From: Baylisascaris procyonis
Lineage: Eukaryota > Nematoda > Chromadorea > Rhabditida > Ascarididae
Length of the DNA stretch: 64,000 bases
Direction: 5' to 3'
Assembly: GCA_037389465.1 (NCBI GenBank)
Contig: JAZARR010000229.1
Span: 2,207,501 to 2,271,500, forward strand
The notes under the pieces are model-generated. The model did no database searches. It had not been told where the DNA came from and saw only the letters and a program-made list of their open reading frames with translations. Below are positions 1 through 27,780 of this stretch, piece by piece (the first letter of the stretch is position 1; every line of letters begins with the position of its first letter). A program made the position numbers and the translations under genes.

Positions 1-687
1 AGAATCTTTTGCGAATGCATTCAAAAGGAATTTTAAAAGCGAAACAACGGATCCCAAGATTGCACAAATGAGATTCATGCATCAACCTCTCTTAAAGCGC
101 ATCAACGAGTTACACTTCACCTTACTATCTACTCCACAACTGCTAATAGTTCCGAAAGTTCTAAAAATCAGCGCTACTCATCCTTTGCGCAATTGGTAAA
201 CATTATCAATAAAGCACTTAAAAAGTGTCGATGGTAAACTATTATAAACGATCGACACCTAAACTCAACAAGGGTCACAATGTTCGACGTGTTCAATTCA
301 ATAACCGTTTCACAATCCAATTTGGTTCCAATGTTCTCCCCTCTGAAGCGTAAATCCAGACCGCTGCAAGATGGCTATCGAAAGCACACAACGTTGCATC
401 AGAAACCATTGCAGCAACTAAAATGTCCCACCTACAGCAATGTATGTGACGGTCGATGGTCGTGGATTTCATAGTGCAGTTGCGACAGACTAGTCGACTA
501 ATTGCAACATAGTCTCAATACTCAATAAATAAAACACATTTATGCCCACCTTTCTTCTAAAATTTTTAACGCCTTCCTAGAGAACGGCCACATCTATTGA
601 ACAACGTCATTACAACAGCTTCGCAGGATGAGATCTCATATCTTTCCCAATAAGAGATGTGGATACGATAAAACACGAGAAATATAC
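1..687. other. 3' side of csn-5, no exon recognised
   Basis: The csn-5 exon ending at 688 closes with a donor (GTATAT on the minus strand), so at least one more exon should lie to the left. I read the minus strand from 687 to 1 in all frames. I found no acceptor followed by the conserved C-terminal helix of CSN5. The last exon is probably beyond the left edge, or too divergent to see. The small plus-strand ORF at 280-474 has no recognisable features. Confidence 0.5.
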
Positions 688-780
688 CTTTCTTGCGTCC
701 TTCACTGCCTTTGTAAGCCTTTCTGTGGAAACTGCGTCAAAAGCACGCTCTCCTTGGATCGCCCTCCCTCTGCCGTTTAT
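688..780 (-). CDS. csn-5: csn-5 exon 6 (C-terminal helix region)
   Basis: Residues 275-305, after the acceptor GATTGTTTAG. It contains [10 protein letters not shown] and [12 protein letters not shown], which align with the LGRGS and KLAKATRDSCK region of human CSN5. The first few residues are less certain because another AG lies 11 bases inside, but only the outer AG keeps the reading phase. Donor GTATAT. Confidence 0.75.
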
Positions 781-3700
781 CTAAACAATCCTTAATAACA
801 ACGAGTGCGTTGTTCAAATAGCTCTTTAATGCATCGTTATAAACGAATAGATGCACATAATCGGCGGTAAGCTACACTACAATGCATAACGATGAAGGTG
901 CAATGTGAAAGCATCATTGTGCATAAATTTAAATATTCCTCGATGCAACTTTGCTTTGCAAATGGAAACTCGCAATGATATCAAACTAAGTTATTCGCAC
1001 TTCCAACAAACACCTAAACACTGGAACCGGATCAATTCCAAAATATCATATTACAATCTCCAACCTAACACTAACATCCCATGTCCAGACAGCATCGAAG
1101 TGCTGCAATCTGGGTACCACATTCATGCACTGTTCGTCGCAAACTCGGAGAGGCTCTAAATCGGCCAAAAACTTGAGAGTTTATGGATTGTTCTTGTGGC
1201 AGGCATCATTTTCCAGAAAACGGCATTGCTCGCCTTCATGCATTCAGTTTCCTTCTTATAAGGGATGCTTTGCTGTTGTATCCAGTCTAAGAGATGCGCA
1301 GTAACTTCTTAATATGCAAATTTCCTGTTTTAATCGAGCAACTACGAGAAAAAATGTCAACAAAACGTTTTCCGGAAAAAGCCTACCATAAATAGCAGAA
1401 AATATCTGTCTATTATTCACTACGATAGCATCAAACAGCAGTCCATCAAACTTCATTTGACATTCATCGTCATTTCAGAAAGCGATCAGTAAAACGTATC
1501 TTTCATCATCACCTATGGGAGTGAAGTACTAGCCAAGTAGCCGTTCACCTATCACCTGACAATCTTTGTTGATCAAATCACGGTCTGATTTCCAAATGCA
1601 AACAAAATGTAGAAATGGAAAATGATCGAACCGCATGAAGTTTGCGTGCGAGATCACATAGCTGTGAATTCACATAAGCGGCATTATTGAGGAGAGGTGT
1701 GTTCGAGAGTGTGCTCACCCAATAGGTGTTCCACAGCAGATCCAACAGACGTGAATCCAATGCTGACTTGAAGTAACTCACCTCGAGTGAGTAATACTAA
1801 ACGACATTTCATTGTAGTTCAAACTTCAAACAATTATCATATACACGATGATACGATCGTATTGAACGAAAGGAATAGACTTCCAAGTTTTGCAAATAGT
1901 AACTTTCCAAAAAGACTATGAATGGGACCGAAGAAATTCGATATGTGGAAAATAGTTTTGAAATCTATAAACTATTGTCAATTCGAATAGTATGAGCACA
2001 TAGTGGAATGTGTTTGGTGCGATGAGTGATTTCAAATCGTTACCACTCGAGAATACGCTCACTGATTAAGACTGGCTAGTGGTAACATTTGCTTTTTCAT
2101 CTAAACTAATTAGATCAGCCAATAAATAAAAGCGTGCACAATAATGCACTCATTGAACGTTTAAAAAGAATTTTAGGCATATATACCTGCTTATAACTCG
2201 CTTTTACATTGAAAAATGGAGAGGTTGGCACATAAAGGACATAGCAGCCAGCCTGTGTTCAATAGTTAATCTCCAAAAATAATATGCAAATAAACAACAT
2301 CTATACACAAATACAAATACACTCTTTAGAGCGACTATTAATAAATGCTTTGATTTGATTGTGGAATAGAAAAAAGGTTTTAAGCCTGAAAGAGAGCTTT
2401 GAAAAACTTTTTCGCACCAACTTTTAGTCAGGGCAGCTGCGACAACGACCGTGCGAGGTTTATAATAAATAGACGAGTTACACAAATAAGTGGTAAATTA
2501 AGCGATAAGCGTTTACGTTCAACGATTAAAGAATGTAAATACATAGGTGCATATTGGCAAATATTTACATACGAAACTGAGCACGAAGATTCAAAAGCTC
2601 GTTCCATACTGAATGAGGGACAGCAGCCACTTATCATTAATCGATGATGCATATTAGAAATTCTAATAAGACAATGGCTTCAATAGAGTAAACAGACAAT
2701 ATTTATAACGCTTTACTCAAGAGTGCAATCGTTGCAGAAAGGTTGCGCCCCCAATTTGCAAAGCTCAGGAACTCAGCATCGAATGAATAATATTCGAAGT
2801 TGAGGAGCATCTGATTTTATTTACAGAGTCAAAAGTCAGCGCTTCCAATTCCGTTTGGAAATTTTGAAGCTCCTGAATTTCGCAGTTTAAATGAAGACTT
2901 AACTTATGGAAAGCAGGGAGTTTTGGAACTTGCTTCAGCAGGTTTCGGCACAGCAGAACTCCTCTTCTGCCTCAGTATTCACATTCCAATCTGTCAAAAT
3001 TATTCAGAATTGAATTCACCTGCTAAAGTAACAAGAATTCATTGATAAAGGATTCATTTTCTGAGAAAGAAAGCATCTCACCTGTTTGCAGTGTACACCG
3101 AAGTCTTCAATCTTGTTCAGTGGTATCGACTGATACTCGGAGGGGCCCTCATCGGCCGGCTTATATCCCTTTGGATAGGTTCGGAATGCTCCTAGATCCA
3201 CTTTACCTGCCGACATGGTTCGTATCGGATCGACCTGTAATGCAGTTATCACATTCTTAATTATCGTAGCGTATGTAGCTCTCATATTTTTAAGCACTTT
3301 CAAATACCTACAGCTCCTTTTCAGATTTCCATAGCAATGCAAAAAGAGCTATGTCGATGCAAAATCAGTGAATGAATACATACACATAAGCATTCATAGA
3401 TGCAGTGCACCCAGAAGGCACCTTTCAGATATGAACTTGCAATGCAAATAACGCAGTATGAAAAGAGAAAATATATGCAATGAAGTTCGACAAGCAGAAC
3501 TGCTCTTCTGCTTGAGGTGTTCACTTTTCAATCAACCAAAACTATTTGCAATTGAACTCATCTGCCAATCATCTGCAAAAGTGAACACTAAATGCAACAA
3601 GTATGTAAATACTAAAGTGAGGAAATGCTCTAATTAGAAACACATCGCATATTTGCATATTATAATAAAATCAGTATATTAGATGGGCACAACACCGAAA

Positions 3701-6700
3701 TGCAAAGATGAGATCCCTTATATTGCTTTCCCTCTTTGTCGCTGCCCTTTGCCCCACTCTGCACATTTTTTAACTCATCCACTCACTCATCTGAATTTTT
3801 CTCGCCCGTTTTTAAATACATACAATATCTCACATAATCCTATCAAAGAACGGAAGTACTCTCATAGATCCTTCACAGTGGCGAAATTTCATAGATAACA
3901 CTAAAAACATCTGTGAGATTTTTCATAGAGAAGTAATCGGCCCTCCGAAACGACGAACTATCTTTGCAGAATACGGCGATGATACGGATAAACATATATC
4001 AAAGAAATATACAACCTGCTCAAATAAGCTTGAAAGCAGTTGAAATGAACAAAAGGAAACTGACAACGATAGCGACGAACGGCTCCTGAAACTGCTGGTT
4101 AAGCGCCTGTGTTGAAACGTCGATTCCACTCAACCAGCATCCATAGCCAGGATGACTGTGGTACCAACCTACGACCTAAAAAGATTCCAGCCGCATCAAC
4201 ATCAACTTCTTCATCCCACTCCATCACTTCAAATCAACCGCCACATACTATCCTTTCCTGTAACTAATTACCAACTCAAAGACTGCATTCACGCTTATCG
4301 ACTTCGTTATGCTAGAATTTTGTGTAATAGCATTATTTATTATATTAGAGTAAAGAAGCATAAATCACTTTGAACAACATTTATGTATTTATGCTCTATT
4401 AGAGGACTTGAGATATAACACTCACGTGAATTGATCTGAAGTAGGTAGCTTCGTACAATAAGTGCATACAGTATCGCGCATAATGCGATCTTGCAAAATT
4501 CAACACTACCATATATGATAACATTCATTTACCGCAGTAATAATGATGAACATAATTCATAATTCATAAATAGCGACTCAAAAATCGGGGCAACCATATT
4601 CAAAGATTGACTTCGCCAACCTACCACATAGGGTCCCATATTGAGCACCTCAGACGTCACTGACACTTTACCCTTGGCCACGTTATCAAACTCGCCCACC
4701 TTACAGCAAAATAAATCTACCGTTGGAACAATTTCAAACTACTACAAAAGATCTAGGTAGAAAATAGAATTAAGCATATAATAAAGAGAAGTAATATGGG
4801 ATTTATAATACTCCACAAAATTCGCAGTAACTGTAATTATATACAGCACACATTGACTTTTATCCCGTCCTTTGGTGTTAACGACTCTGCATTGAAAGAA
4901 ATATGGAAACGAATGCTAAGATTTTGAATACTTTGGCACTTATCAGCCGACCACAATAATAGAAAATGTAGTGCATCATCCCTTGAGCCTAATAATTTCA
5001 ACAAAATCAAGTGAACATAAGTTACTATGCAAAAGAGGTGACTCAAATGGGAGCAGCTTCGTTCTCGGCATTCCCTCAGGCGGCCTGATCTCGACATATC
5101 TCGCAACAGGACGAAACGACCGTTCGAAGCGGAAATGAAATATAACAATGAAACAGGACCGTCTGAAAGACGCTCATAAGGCAATCATCCACAGTACCTT
5201 ATGGAAACAATGAAAAGCTTAATGTGCCAACCTTATCCATCCTGCCAATCGACTCGCAGCTCTCCGTATAGGTGCTCATATATTCGTAAGCCTGTGCCTG
5301 AGCGTTTACACGCGTCTCCGTACCCTCAACCGGCAATGCAAAACTATCCATAACGATCAATACATTTGCGTCTACTTTACCTTGTACAAGACCCATCACC
5401 TCGAGATTGCCTCCACTTCTTGCATGCATCACCATCTTTAGCAGTGCCAATGCCGATATCTTCACCTCCTGCAAGTATATCGTCAATGAGACTAGTGCAA
5501 GACATATCTGCCACCAACAACGTCAGGAACGACTGCTAGTTTGGAATGCCTCTAAATGAAGCATCTCATCGAAGAGGAAGCACTTTCACCTGAAGAAAGC
5601 AAAAGAGGATTGTGGTGCGATGATAAGTGAATGTGACAAAGAGTATGCAAACGTAACGGATTATGATTCATGACAGCGAGATGAGAATGACCGAGCACGA
5701 ATGCATGCAGCTGTCTGTTGCAAACTCTCTCGCTTTTATACGCTTCACCACAGTCATTTGTTGTTGTCCCATTTGGTAGTGACAACTGATTGGAGACAAA
5801 TAAAGTTGAAGGATGATCTAAACCTGATACACCTAATAAAAAATCTTCAGTACTCCGCTACAATACAAAAGATCATGCGGAATAAACCACTTCGAGCGGA
5901 ACATGTTCCTTTTCACTACGAGTGCCATCATCACATGCAGGCCACTAACTTGCAAATGAATGGATATTTCCCATGGATGTACTTGCCTAAGATTGGCGAC
6001 AGCATACCCATAAAGCAATGTCGCAGACTTATGTTTAGGAACCTCTGGCCTTCTCCCTCTTAGTGCAGATAACCTCACGGGTGGATGTGCTCGACGACTC
6101 AGGACCATGGAATGAGGATCTCGTTCTGCAAAAATTCTGTACAGATTTCGCCTTATTTCAACAGCATATGGCGCTCACATAAAATGGCAATATGAGAAGC
6201 AAAAATTGTATTCAAGGATGCTTCAAAATAAATAGTTAACATTTTGTTATGATTGGGAGGGAAGGAAGGGGAATGGGGAGGGAAAAGAGGCAGCGGAAAG
6301 AGGTATTCGAAATTACAGTATGCAGAGAATATCGGTGGTGAGTATCAACGACTAAGCTACATCCAGACACTTAACAGCTTCGAATAAAAACAGTGGCGTT
6401 AATTATGCAATGGAGCTTCCTCATGTAAAATGGACATTTCATAATAGCAGTAGTTCACAAATGGAATAAAACAAGACCACATTATGCATTTCGATACAGA
6501 ACGGATCATCTCTGCCAAAAACTGTTAGACTTGACAAAAGTTTATTGTTCCATATGCAGGAGACAGCAGAGGCAAAACCAACGAATTTCGACTGGGAATA
6601 AACTCTGCGGAGATGAAGGATGAATTTCAATGGGTTGATTTCGCTGTCATTCCAAACATATTAAAATAGCGAGTTACCGAGTAAGTGAGAATGAAGGCAA

Positions 6701-7351
6701 GCAGCTGCAAGTTCGTTTCCACCGGATACGTCACAGGCAACGTTTTTTAACTAATATCAAATGTCACGATGAGCATATAAATTGGTGACCTATGAATCCA
6801 GATGAATTGCGACGTTGATGAACTCCCAGTGGAGAAGTTTGGGGCCGTTATGCACATGCATTGCATCGTAACCTCACCCACCGTAGGTTACAAGAGTGCA
6901 GGATTGCACTATCACCCTCCCTCTGCCCAATCAATTCGGGAGGGAGGGGGGGGGGGACGCGGTAGTCCAAGCATCGCTCACGATAATAAAGAAACGGCAG
7001 TCCTCATATGTTCAGCAATTTAGTAGCCACCCTCTGTCCAGTAATGGGTCAGCATTGTGCTGCCCAGAAACGAACAACGAGATCGATCCCCCTAACGGAG
7101 TTTTGATGCATTAAACATTAAATCCAACGATCTCAGGTGTGAACTGAAATGATGAAGCAACTTGACAGCGTTACAAAGAAGGTTCAAGCATTTACCTTGA
7201 AATAATGTGGATCCTTTTCCCATGGCCTCACTGTTCGAATAAGCTGTTGTTCATTAGCATCATACTGATATATAGTTTCGGAGAGCCGTATATTGTTAGC
7301 GAGCTGCCAATTGCGTAAAGCTGTCGGTGCATCACTCGAGCACGCTTCCAT
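688..7351 (-). CDS. csn-5: COP9 signalosome subunit 5 (CSN5/JAB1), 3'-partial, 6 exons
   Basis: CSN5 is the zinc metalloprotease of the COP9 signalosome. It removes NEDD8 from cullins and so regulates cullin-RING ubiquitin ligases. Exons on the minus strand are 7351-7196, 5468-5232, 4175-4065, 3234-3082, 1796-1632 and 780-688: 915 bases, 305 codons, with every junction in phase 0. The JAMM/MPN+ metal site is complete: Glu75, then His137-Ser-His139 in [16 protein letters not shown], and Asp150. Spacing equals human Glu76, His138, His140, Asp151. Glu103 matches human Glu104, the residue that blocks the zinc in the inactive state. Human CSN5 has 334 residues, so about 20-40 C-terminal residues are missing here. 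The start is the first Met before the conserved WQLANN segment. The gene lies downstream of the kinase gene on the same strand, but 4.7 kb separates them. Confidence 0.93.
1632..1796 (-). CDS. csn-5: csn-5 exon 5
   Basis: Residues 220-274 (55 codons, the same length as the matching human segment), after the acceptor CGTTTAG. It includes [18 protein letters not shown] and [12 protein letters not shown], ending at KLHA before a donor GTTCGA. Confidence 0.9.
3082..3234 (-). CDS. csn-5: csn-5 exon 4
   Basis: Residues 169-219, beginning [20 protein letters not shown] and ending [10 protein letters not shown], after the acceptor ATTACAG. This is among the most conserved parts of the family and identity to animal CSN5 is very high. 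Donor GTGAGA. Confidence 0.94.
4065..4175 (-). CDS. csn-5: csn-5 exon 3 (JAMM catalytic motif)
   Basis: Residues 132-168. The acceptor CTTTTTAG gives [19 protein letters not shown] in phase with exon 2. A second AG lies seven bases further in and would shift the frame, so the outer AG is the functional one. The exon holds zinc ligands His137 and His139 and catalytic Asp150. Donor GTCAGT. Confidence 0.92.
5232..5468 (-). CDS. csn-5: csn-5 exon 2 (MPN core, Ins-1)
   Basis: Residues 53-131, in phase 0 at both ends, after an acceptor ending TTGCAG. It carries [20 protein letters not shown] followed by metal-proximal Glu75, then the [16 protein letters not shown] segment of the Ins-1 loop. The donor is GTTGGC, a weak match to consensus. 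Confidence 0.93.
5469..7195 (-). other. csn-5: csn-5 intron 1
   Basis: This is the largest csn-5 intron, 1.7 kb. I see no exon in it. It holds a G-rich run at 6938-6957. Several small overlapping ORFs here have no recognisable family. Confidence 0.75.
6938..6957. repeat. poly-G tract
   Basis: A near-pure G run with two A interruptions lies in csn-5 intron 1. The run is G on the plus strand, so the csn-5 transcript carries C here. Confidence 0.85.
7196..7351 (-). CDS. csn-5: csn-5 exon 1 (N-terminus)
   Basis: This exon encodes residues 1-52, from the ATG at 7351 to the donor GTAAAT. It contains WQLANN and [10 protein letters not shown], both matching the CSN5 N-terminus. No convincing 5' UTR acceptor is visible immediately upstream of the ATG. 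Confidence 0.88.
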
Positions 7352-10300
7352 GTTTAGACCACTCTCGAATCGATATCACAGCGAATATTTTGCGATATGA
7401 GTTAAGGGAAAATCAGCAACTGCAATGAACTAGTTCATGAATGAATATACGAGTAGGGTTGGGACACCACCAACAGGATCGTTGAATCACATCGTTGAAC
7501 TAGTGGTATATTATGGGGAACGCGATAAGCCAAACCTGGAGGTGAGAGGCAACCTGACTGTAGAGGTGGTGCAACTCCCTTTTCCTCTTATTGCCAACTG
7601 CTAGACACATTACAGTGGAACACTACGTAACTGGATGACGATACCATATCAGCCTATGAGAATATTCAACAACAAACGTGTAACAAAGATGACACATCAA
7701 ACTCATTTGAAAAATGAAGAAAATTTGTAACTTGTGCATGCTAAAGGTGTATTAAATGAGATTAAAATAGAACAGCGCCCTTAGTTTACCTTGCAAGAAC
7801 CTGCATATCTCTAATAAACTATAAACGGTGATTTTATATAAGTAAGGAAATGTTGCCTTTTCTGCATAACTGAATGACCGCTCCTTAATGCTGCCAAATC
7901 GTCACTTAAATTCTCCGAATATTTCGCAGCACATGTCGACTCCAAAAGTGTGATTCTTGAAACAACAAAAAACACTAACTTTGTCACCTTTTTTATCCCA
8001 TCCTATCGTCCCCCAAATACCTAACTGCTAACGATAAATCTCGAGTAAAGCATATCTCGAGATCTGGTTCACAATATCGACATTGCGAACCTTTGAAAGT
8101 AGTCTTCTCAATCTAATGCGCTGTCAGACTTGCATCCGCCCTTTACATGAGGTAGGCCCTGAGATCTCGCAGTATTCATAATATTACCTCGAAAAGATTC
8201 AAAAAAAAAGACAAAGCACAGAATTCTTGCCTGGAAGGACAAGGTGGGAACTAGCAGCTAGCCTTTTGAAAGGGAAGTTTCCCGATGCCTGTGGTCACAA
8301 AGTGCAACCTGATATCCGCTATTTCCGCTCTTTTTCCGCACAACTCTATGCTTACTTTTCTTGCGCTCTCTCCTACTCTTTCAACACCTTTAGTTACCCC
8401 CTTCTCACCCATTCCACATATCTTTTCTTCGTTATTTCACGTATCGTTATCTGATGATACCGCCTGACTGCAAAGCGTTGTAATAGTACTCTTCGTTGCT
8501 ACTGTTTTTTGAGTATAAGGCTCTCTCCGTATTAGAGGTGGAAGTGGGTTGACAAAAATGGCCCTTCTGGATTCATTCAACCTCGAGGTATGCCCTCATA
8601 GAGCTTTACATGACCTGTAATTTCGGGGGCCCTTATTTATGGCACTGGATTCCTTTTTCACGAGACCTGAACTTTGCAGAGACGTTAGGATATGGCTTCG
8701 CATTCTTTTACCCAAACACAGCGAACCAGCCACAGTAGGTGACTCCAACCCTACCCTGTCAGACAATCAGTCGCTTAGGGCATCTGAATGCTTTGCGAAA
8801 TCGGCTTTATCTTTGAATGAACGTTTCATCTAATCACCAACTTTCCATGTAATATAATTAGAGCCCTCAAAATACAAGTAGATGCATTCCGCAGTGCGTA
8901 AGTGAAAGAAGATCATTAGGAGTTGACTGTATTGTGAGTTGGAGTTTTATTGATGTGTGTATGGTTTGAATGCCCTCATTAGATCGAAGTCTCAGTACAG
9001 GTGAATAAAGACACGATCCACATGGACAAGATGCCAATCAACAACTCAACAACAATATGCAGCACTCTTCAACTTTTATCCCTTCAAACACAACGCAAAC
9101 ACGAGTGAACAAACCATTGTGCACAACATAGTCGTCACCTCGTCAACTCTCATGGGTAAAGGTGTACCGACCACTGCCTTAGATTTCCTTTGGGATTTAT
9201 TCATACTCCAGTGACCACTACCTTCAGGTTCCTTGAAGTTCTTCTTGTCATACTGACCACCACCTCACAGCTTCGATCTAATCGGTTCGCTCTTGCCAAT
9301 GTCTCGTTATGTTCGTAGTTCATAACCGGGGCACATAAAGGCGTGTCTTTTTCTCCTTTCACTGAATCCCCAGAACAAATCGTCTAAAAAAATTTAAGGA
9401 CAGTAGACGGGGTTCCAGCCGGGCTTTCAAAAATTTTCTGTTGGCATCAGATAATCAGTTGTTAATTCATCTGAGAAAATGCAAGCATTAGAGTATTCAG
9501 AAATTTACCATGAATCCCAACTGTTCAGTGGAAAAATAGAATATCTTCAACAATACAGCTACAGACTGAACTACATGAAAGTTGAAAGCTTGCAGTCACG
9601 GTTACGGAGAGAGAGGGGAAGAGAGGAGAGGTTGTCTCCAACAGACGTCCATCATTAGACAACGTTAGTGCCCAAATTGCGTATTGAAGCATTTCACTGA
9701 ATACAATGATCAGTCACACTGTCTTGTTATCTAAACCAGCCCTTAATATCGTAAATTTTGCGATACATTATGCAGTGAAAAAAGAACTTTTCAAGGAAAG
9801 AAAAAAAAACACTATGGGGAAGAATTCGCGATCTCGACAAATCTTTGCTACCTTCGCGGTGTTCTATCCGTTGTTTTTTCATCGAAGTGCTTTCCCGTTA
9901 AAAAATTAGATCCCCAAATAACACTTACTGCAATTACTGGATAGACGTAACAACATAAATGGAGGCCACGTAAGTATGCTCTTATTTAAGAACGCTTAGA
10001 GTATGAACCATCAACATGTGGCTTTAATCACTGATGGCACATCGCTAACCACCCAGATTAACCACTGAGCAAACAATAGTTTTGACCGTTCAATGACTCA
10101 CATTAAAATAAAACTACCAAATTGGAAGAGAAGTAATCGCCACCTCAAATGTCAGATCACGTTAATACGATTCAATAAGAATAAGAGCCGTGTTCATCGT
10201 GATCGCTCAATAAACGTCACTTTGAACGAGCATACTTGAGGGCCTTATGATGGACATATTCGAACAACGAACAATACTCACAAGACAGCACAACGATCAT

Positions 10301-12022
10301 GGTACAACAACGTACAGACGCCTTCTTCCCACTCTTAACATGACGGTGATGCTGATGTTGCGACACATCGAAACAAAGTAGCCTCACCTCCTCGAAATCA
10401 AACAACCAACTCGTGTTTTCAATAAAAGTATGGCTTTTTCTTGTGACATTCCCACCCATAATAATATAAGAACAATACAGTGCTAAGTGAATGCGAGAGA
10501 CGCATTAAAACAAACATGAAAAGTAATGCGCACTCATTTGGTCCAGCAACGAAAACAACGAAGCACTAAACCGTTCAACGTAGCCATGACAGCACTTTTA
10601 TATCACTACCGGGGACATCAACTCAAGTTGGAGCACAGGACGGAGACGAATTCCGATTGTCAAAATTCAGTTTCATTTGAATAAACATGCTCCGGAAGGA
10701 GCAATTAATACCTCTTCTATAGACCACAGTAAACAGTGAAATAACTGTGCTGAGACGCGATCCTTCTTCTGTCGTAGCTACGCCACACCGGTCTGTTCAG
10801 CGGTACATCAACGCGACGCGCTATTTAATAATAAACGCATCAAGCGCAATCCGGGACGGCGTCACGTCGATATACCAATTCCACAACTGTTTTTCAGCCC
10901 CAGTCCAACTCGGACCTTGAAACCTAACAGATATCCTTTCCAATACTTCAGGAAAACCACCAACTTTTAACGAACTTTTACCCAAGAAACCACAACAAAC
11001 CGGACAAATGGAAACCAGTATTAAGCAAATGATCTCATTTTTAGTAGCCGATATCCTACTGGCTCCTGTAATAGTCGAGCCTTTCACCATACAAATAAAC
11101 TCAGCTCGATGTGAAGATCACTTCCCAGATAGAAATAGGCTGAGGCAGCTAAGGTTTGTGCAGAATTTACCTTTCCAAGCAAATCTCTGCACTATTTATA
11201 ACAGCCAAAGCAGCAATGCTCGATGCACATCACAGGTAGAAACCCAGTAAAGGAGCTATTGATTGGCCACAGAGGAAGTTCACTAGCCAAAAGCAAAGCA
11301 AAAACAAAGTTTATGAAGGGAACAACAATGACATCTTGCAAGCTACACATCGCACGTAAGTACATCACAGCACTTTGCAACAACACTATTCGCAATTCTT
11401 CCTCTACGATCTCTCAATATGCAACTATATTTTATCACTAATCGCTATCACTTCATTTACGATGAATTCTAAAATGCCGAAAGCCACAAAGAGCTGTTAT
11501 TGTTGCGCATCGTTCTTTCAAAGATTATCAAACGCTTACGTACATCCGCTTGCGTGGTATTCCACGGTCTGGATGCAATGATTCAACAGGCCGAATACAG
11601 GCATAGCAACAAAAAGAGGGTAAATAATTGTAAAGGAAGTGAGATGAGCGCGAGCACGAGATCCTCAAGGTGAGCACTCGTATTGGTCTGACGTATCCCT
11701 CATTTGACACCGACTGCACTTCAACGATCGTCACTCCTCGCACCTAGCAACTAATAAACGAAAAGAGCATAACCTTCCTGTGTGACATAAGTTATAAGAG
11801 GACACCTTTTGTTTATGGTTAAATCCCATTCACTGTCGGAATTTAGTCATTTGCTGTTCAAAAACCAACAACATTTAAACAATATAGACTGCGAGTCACA
11901 CATTTCGTTTATCTATCCGTAAGTAAGGGAGGGGGTGGAAGGGAGAGGGGAATTAGATCAACGAAAGCGGTGGGTGGTTACTCAAGAGAGCTTTGGCAAG
12001 TGAATAGAAAGTGCCTCCAAAA
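7352..12022. other. intergenic between csn-5 and the PCTAIRE kinase gene
   Basis: 4.7 kb separates the kinase stop codon (12023) from the csn-5 start (7351). It must hold the kinase 3' UTR and the csn-5 5' region. No ORF here has a recognisable domain or clear splice structure. The distance argues against a classic nematode operon. Confidence 0.65.
8978..9282. repeat. inverted 12-mer pair, possible small element
   Basis: ATTAGATCGAAG at 8978-8989 is repeated as its exact reverse complement at 9271-9282, about 280 bases apart. This could be the ends of a MITE-like element, but the similarity fades outside the 12 bases and no target-site duplication is evident. Confidence 0.25.
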
Positions 12023-26442
<14,420 letters not shown>

Positions 26443-26454
26443 TATGCCTCTGCT
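26443..26454 (-). promoter_or_regulatory. possible spliced-leader or 5' UTR acceptor of pct-1
   Basis: On the minus strand TTATTACAG is followed by a 10-base leader (CAGAGGCATA) and then the ATG. A 3' splice site so close to the start is typical of spliced-leader trans-splicing in nematodes. A normal intron in the 5' UTR would look the same. Confidence 0.4.
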
Positions 26455-27780
26455 GTAATAAATACTATCAACGTGCCGGTATATTTTAAACCATACCTCA
26501 TCTTCCTTTACTACTTGATTGCACCTGAAGTTTACTCTGTTCCCAGTATACCTTTTCAAACCGTATCGCTGAAAAACCTTAAATGTAGTTAGAGTATCAA
26601 TTTGAAAGCATGTGAACAACAGGACTGTGTTATGTGGCCGTATCGTCGGTACTCGATGGCACGTCACCGCTTGAATTTTAATTGACCATCGAAAACGATT
26701 CGATTGTTACTTAGCATACACAAAACTAATACCTTGTATTTTCCATGGCCTGGAGGTATCACGCGTGCATCAATTTATAAGCCACGCTGTCTTCCAATGT
26801 ATCGCAGCATTTTACTCGACATGAATGGGAAACCGCACATATGCTTACAAGGTGAACAGATGAATAATTTTAGGGGGTGGGGGGTTGGCGTTGTATGTCA
26901 ATAAAAATCAGATTGCAGTATGTTTAATATGAATCACATTACTAAAATTTACTAAAATGGTAGAATGACTTCAAGCATCAGACGACAGAAGCGATCCTAA
27001 AAATTGGTGTTGCAGGGACTGACCATCACGAAATAGCCCAAACGAATCGCCACATCCCAGGAAAGATTCTTTTCTAACAGAAACCAACATCAACAATCCT
27101 CAAGTCGTCGACAGGATCGAAGATCACGAGCATAATTCAACGAAGTAAACAGATAAAAGTTAGATAGAATTGTATGCACAATAAAAGCTATTGCGATAAG
27201 AAAAGCAAAATATGGCTCGATATTTTAAACCACAAAACTGAGTGTAGGTTTTATGTGAAGGAAAAGAGGCTAGTTGAATAAACAATTCATCATGGAACGT
27301 AAAAGAAATCCGGTTCCAGAAACCAACATTCGACAACCACCACAGTCACTTCCACCATCTGCATCGCATTGTCAAAAAAATTTCTCTCTCTCTCAAAAAA
27401 GAAACTACAGCCTCGAAAGCCGCCCAGTATGTGCAAAACAATTTCTGCAATCATGTCCTCAATAAGCGCTTTTCCACATCATATAGAAATAGATCAAGTT
27501 GGGGGATATTGCAGCATGTTTTGACAAAGAAATGACAAATTAAACTGTGATCACACGTGAATTAGACAAAAAGGACCGTTGATGATCCTGCAACAAAAAC
27601 GTATTCGAGCGCCAGGTCGTTTGGTATTGTGTTACCTAGCATAGCTCGTCAAAGCCAGCTTAAACCGCCAAACAGATCCCACACCCCTCCACCAAGTTTC
27701 ATCGCTAAACACGGCTTGCAAACCGCATTTTAAACACGTTTCGAGTTTTTCGAACACTCCATTATCACCGCCTAACATAC
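26455..27780. other. upstream region of pct-1
   Basis: No exon recognised. The minus-strand frame of pct-1 exon 1 stays open for some distance upstream of the start but shows no family similarity there. Confidence 0.5.

Noticed and set aside
4621..4699. A 79-base exon-like segment in csn-5 intron 2 that would insert about 26 residues before the JAMM motif
   Set aside because: It restores the frame only if the inner AG of exon 3 is used. The outer CTTTTTAG acceptor joins exon 2 directly to VVGWYHSH in phase, giving the conserved protein with no insertion.
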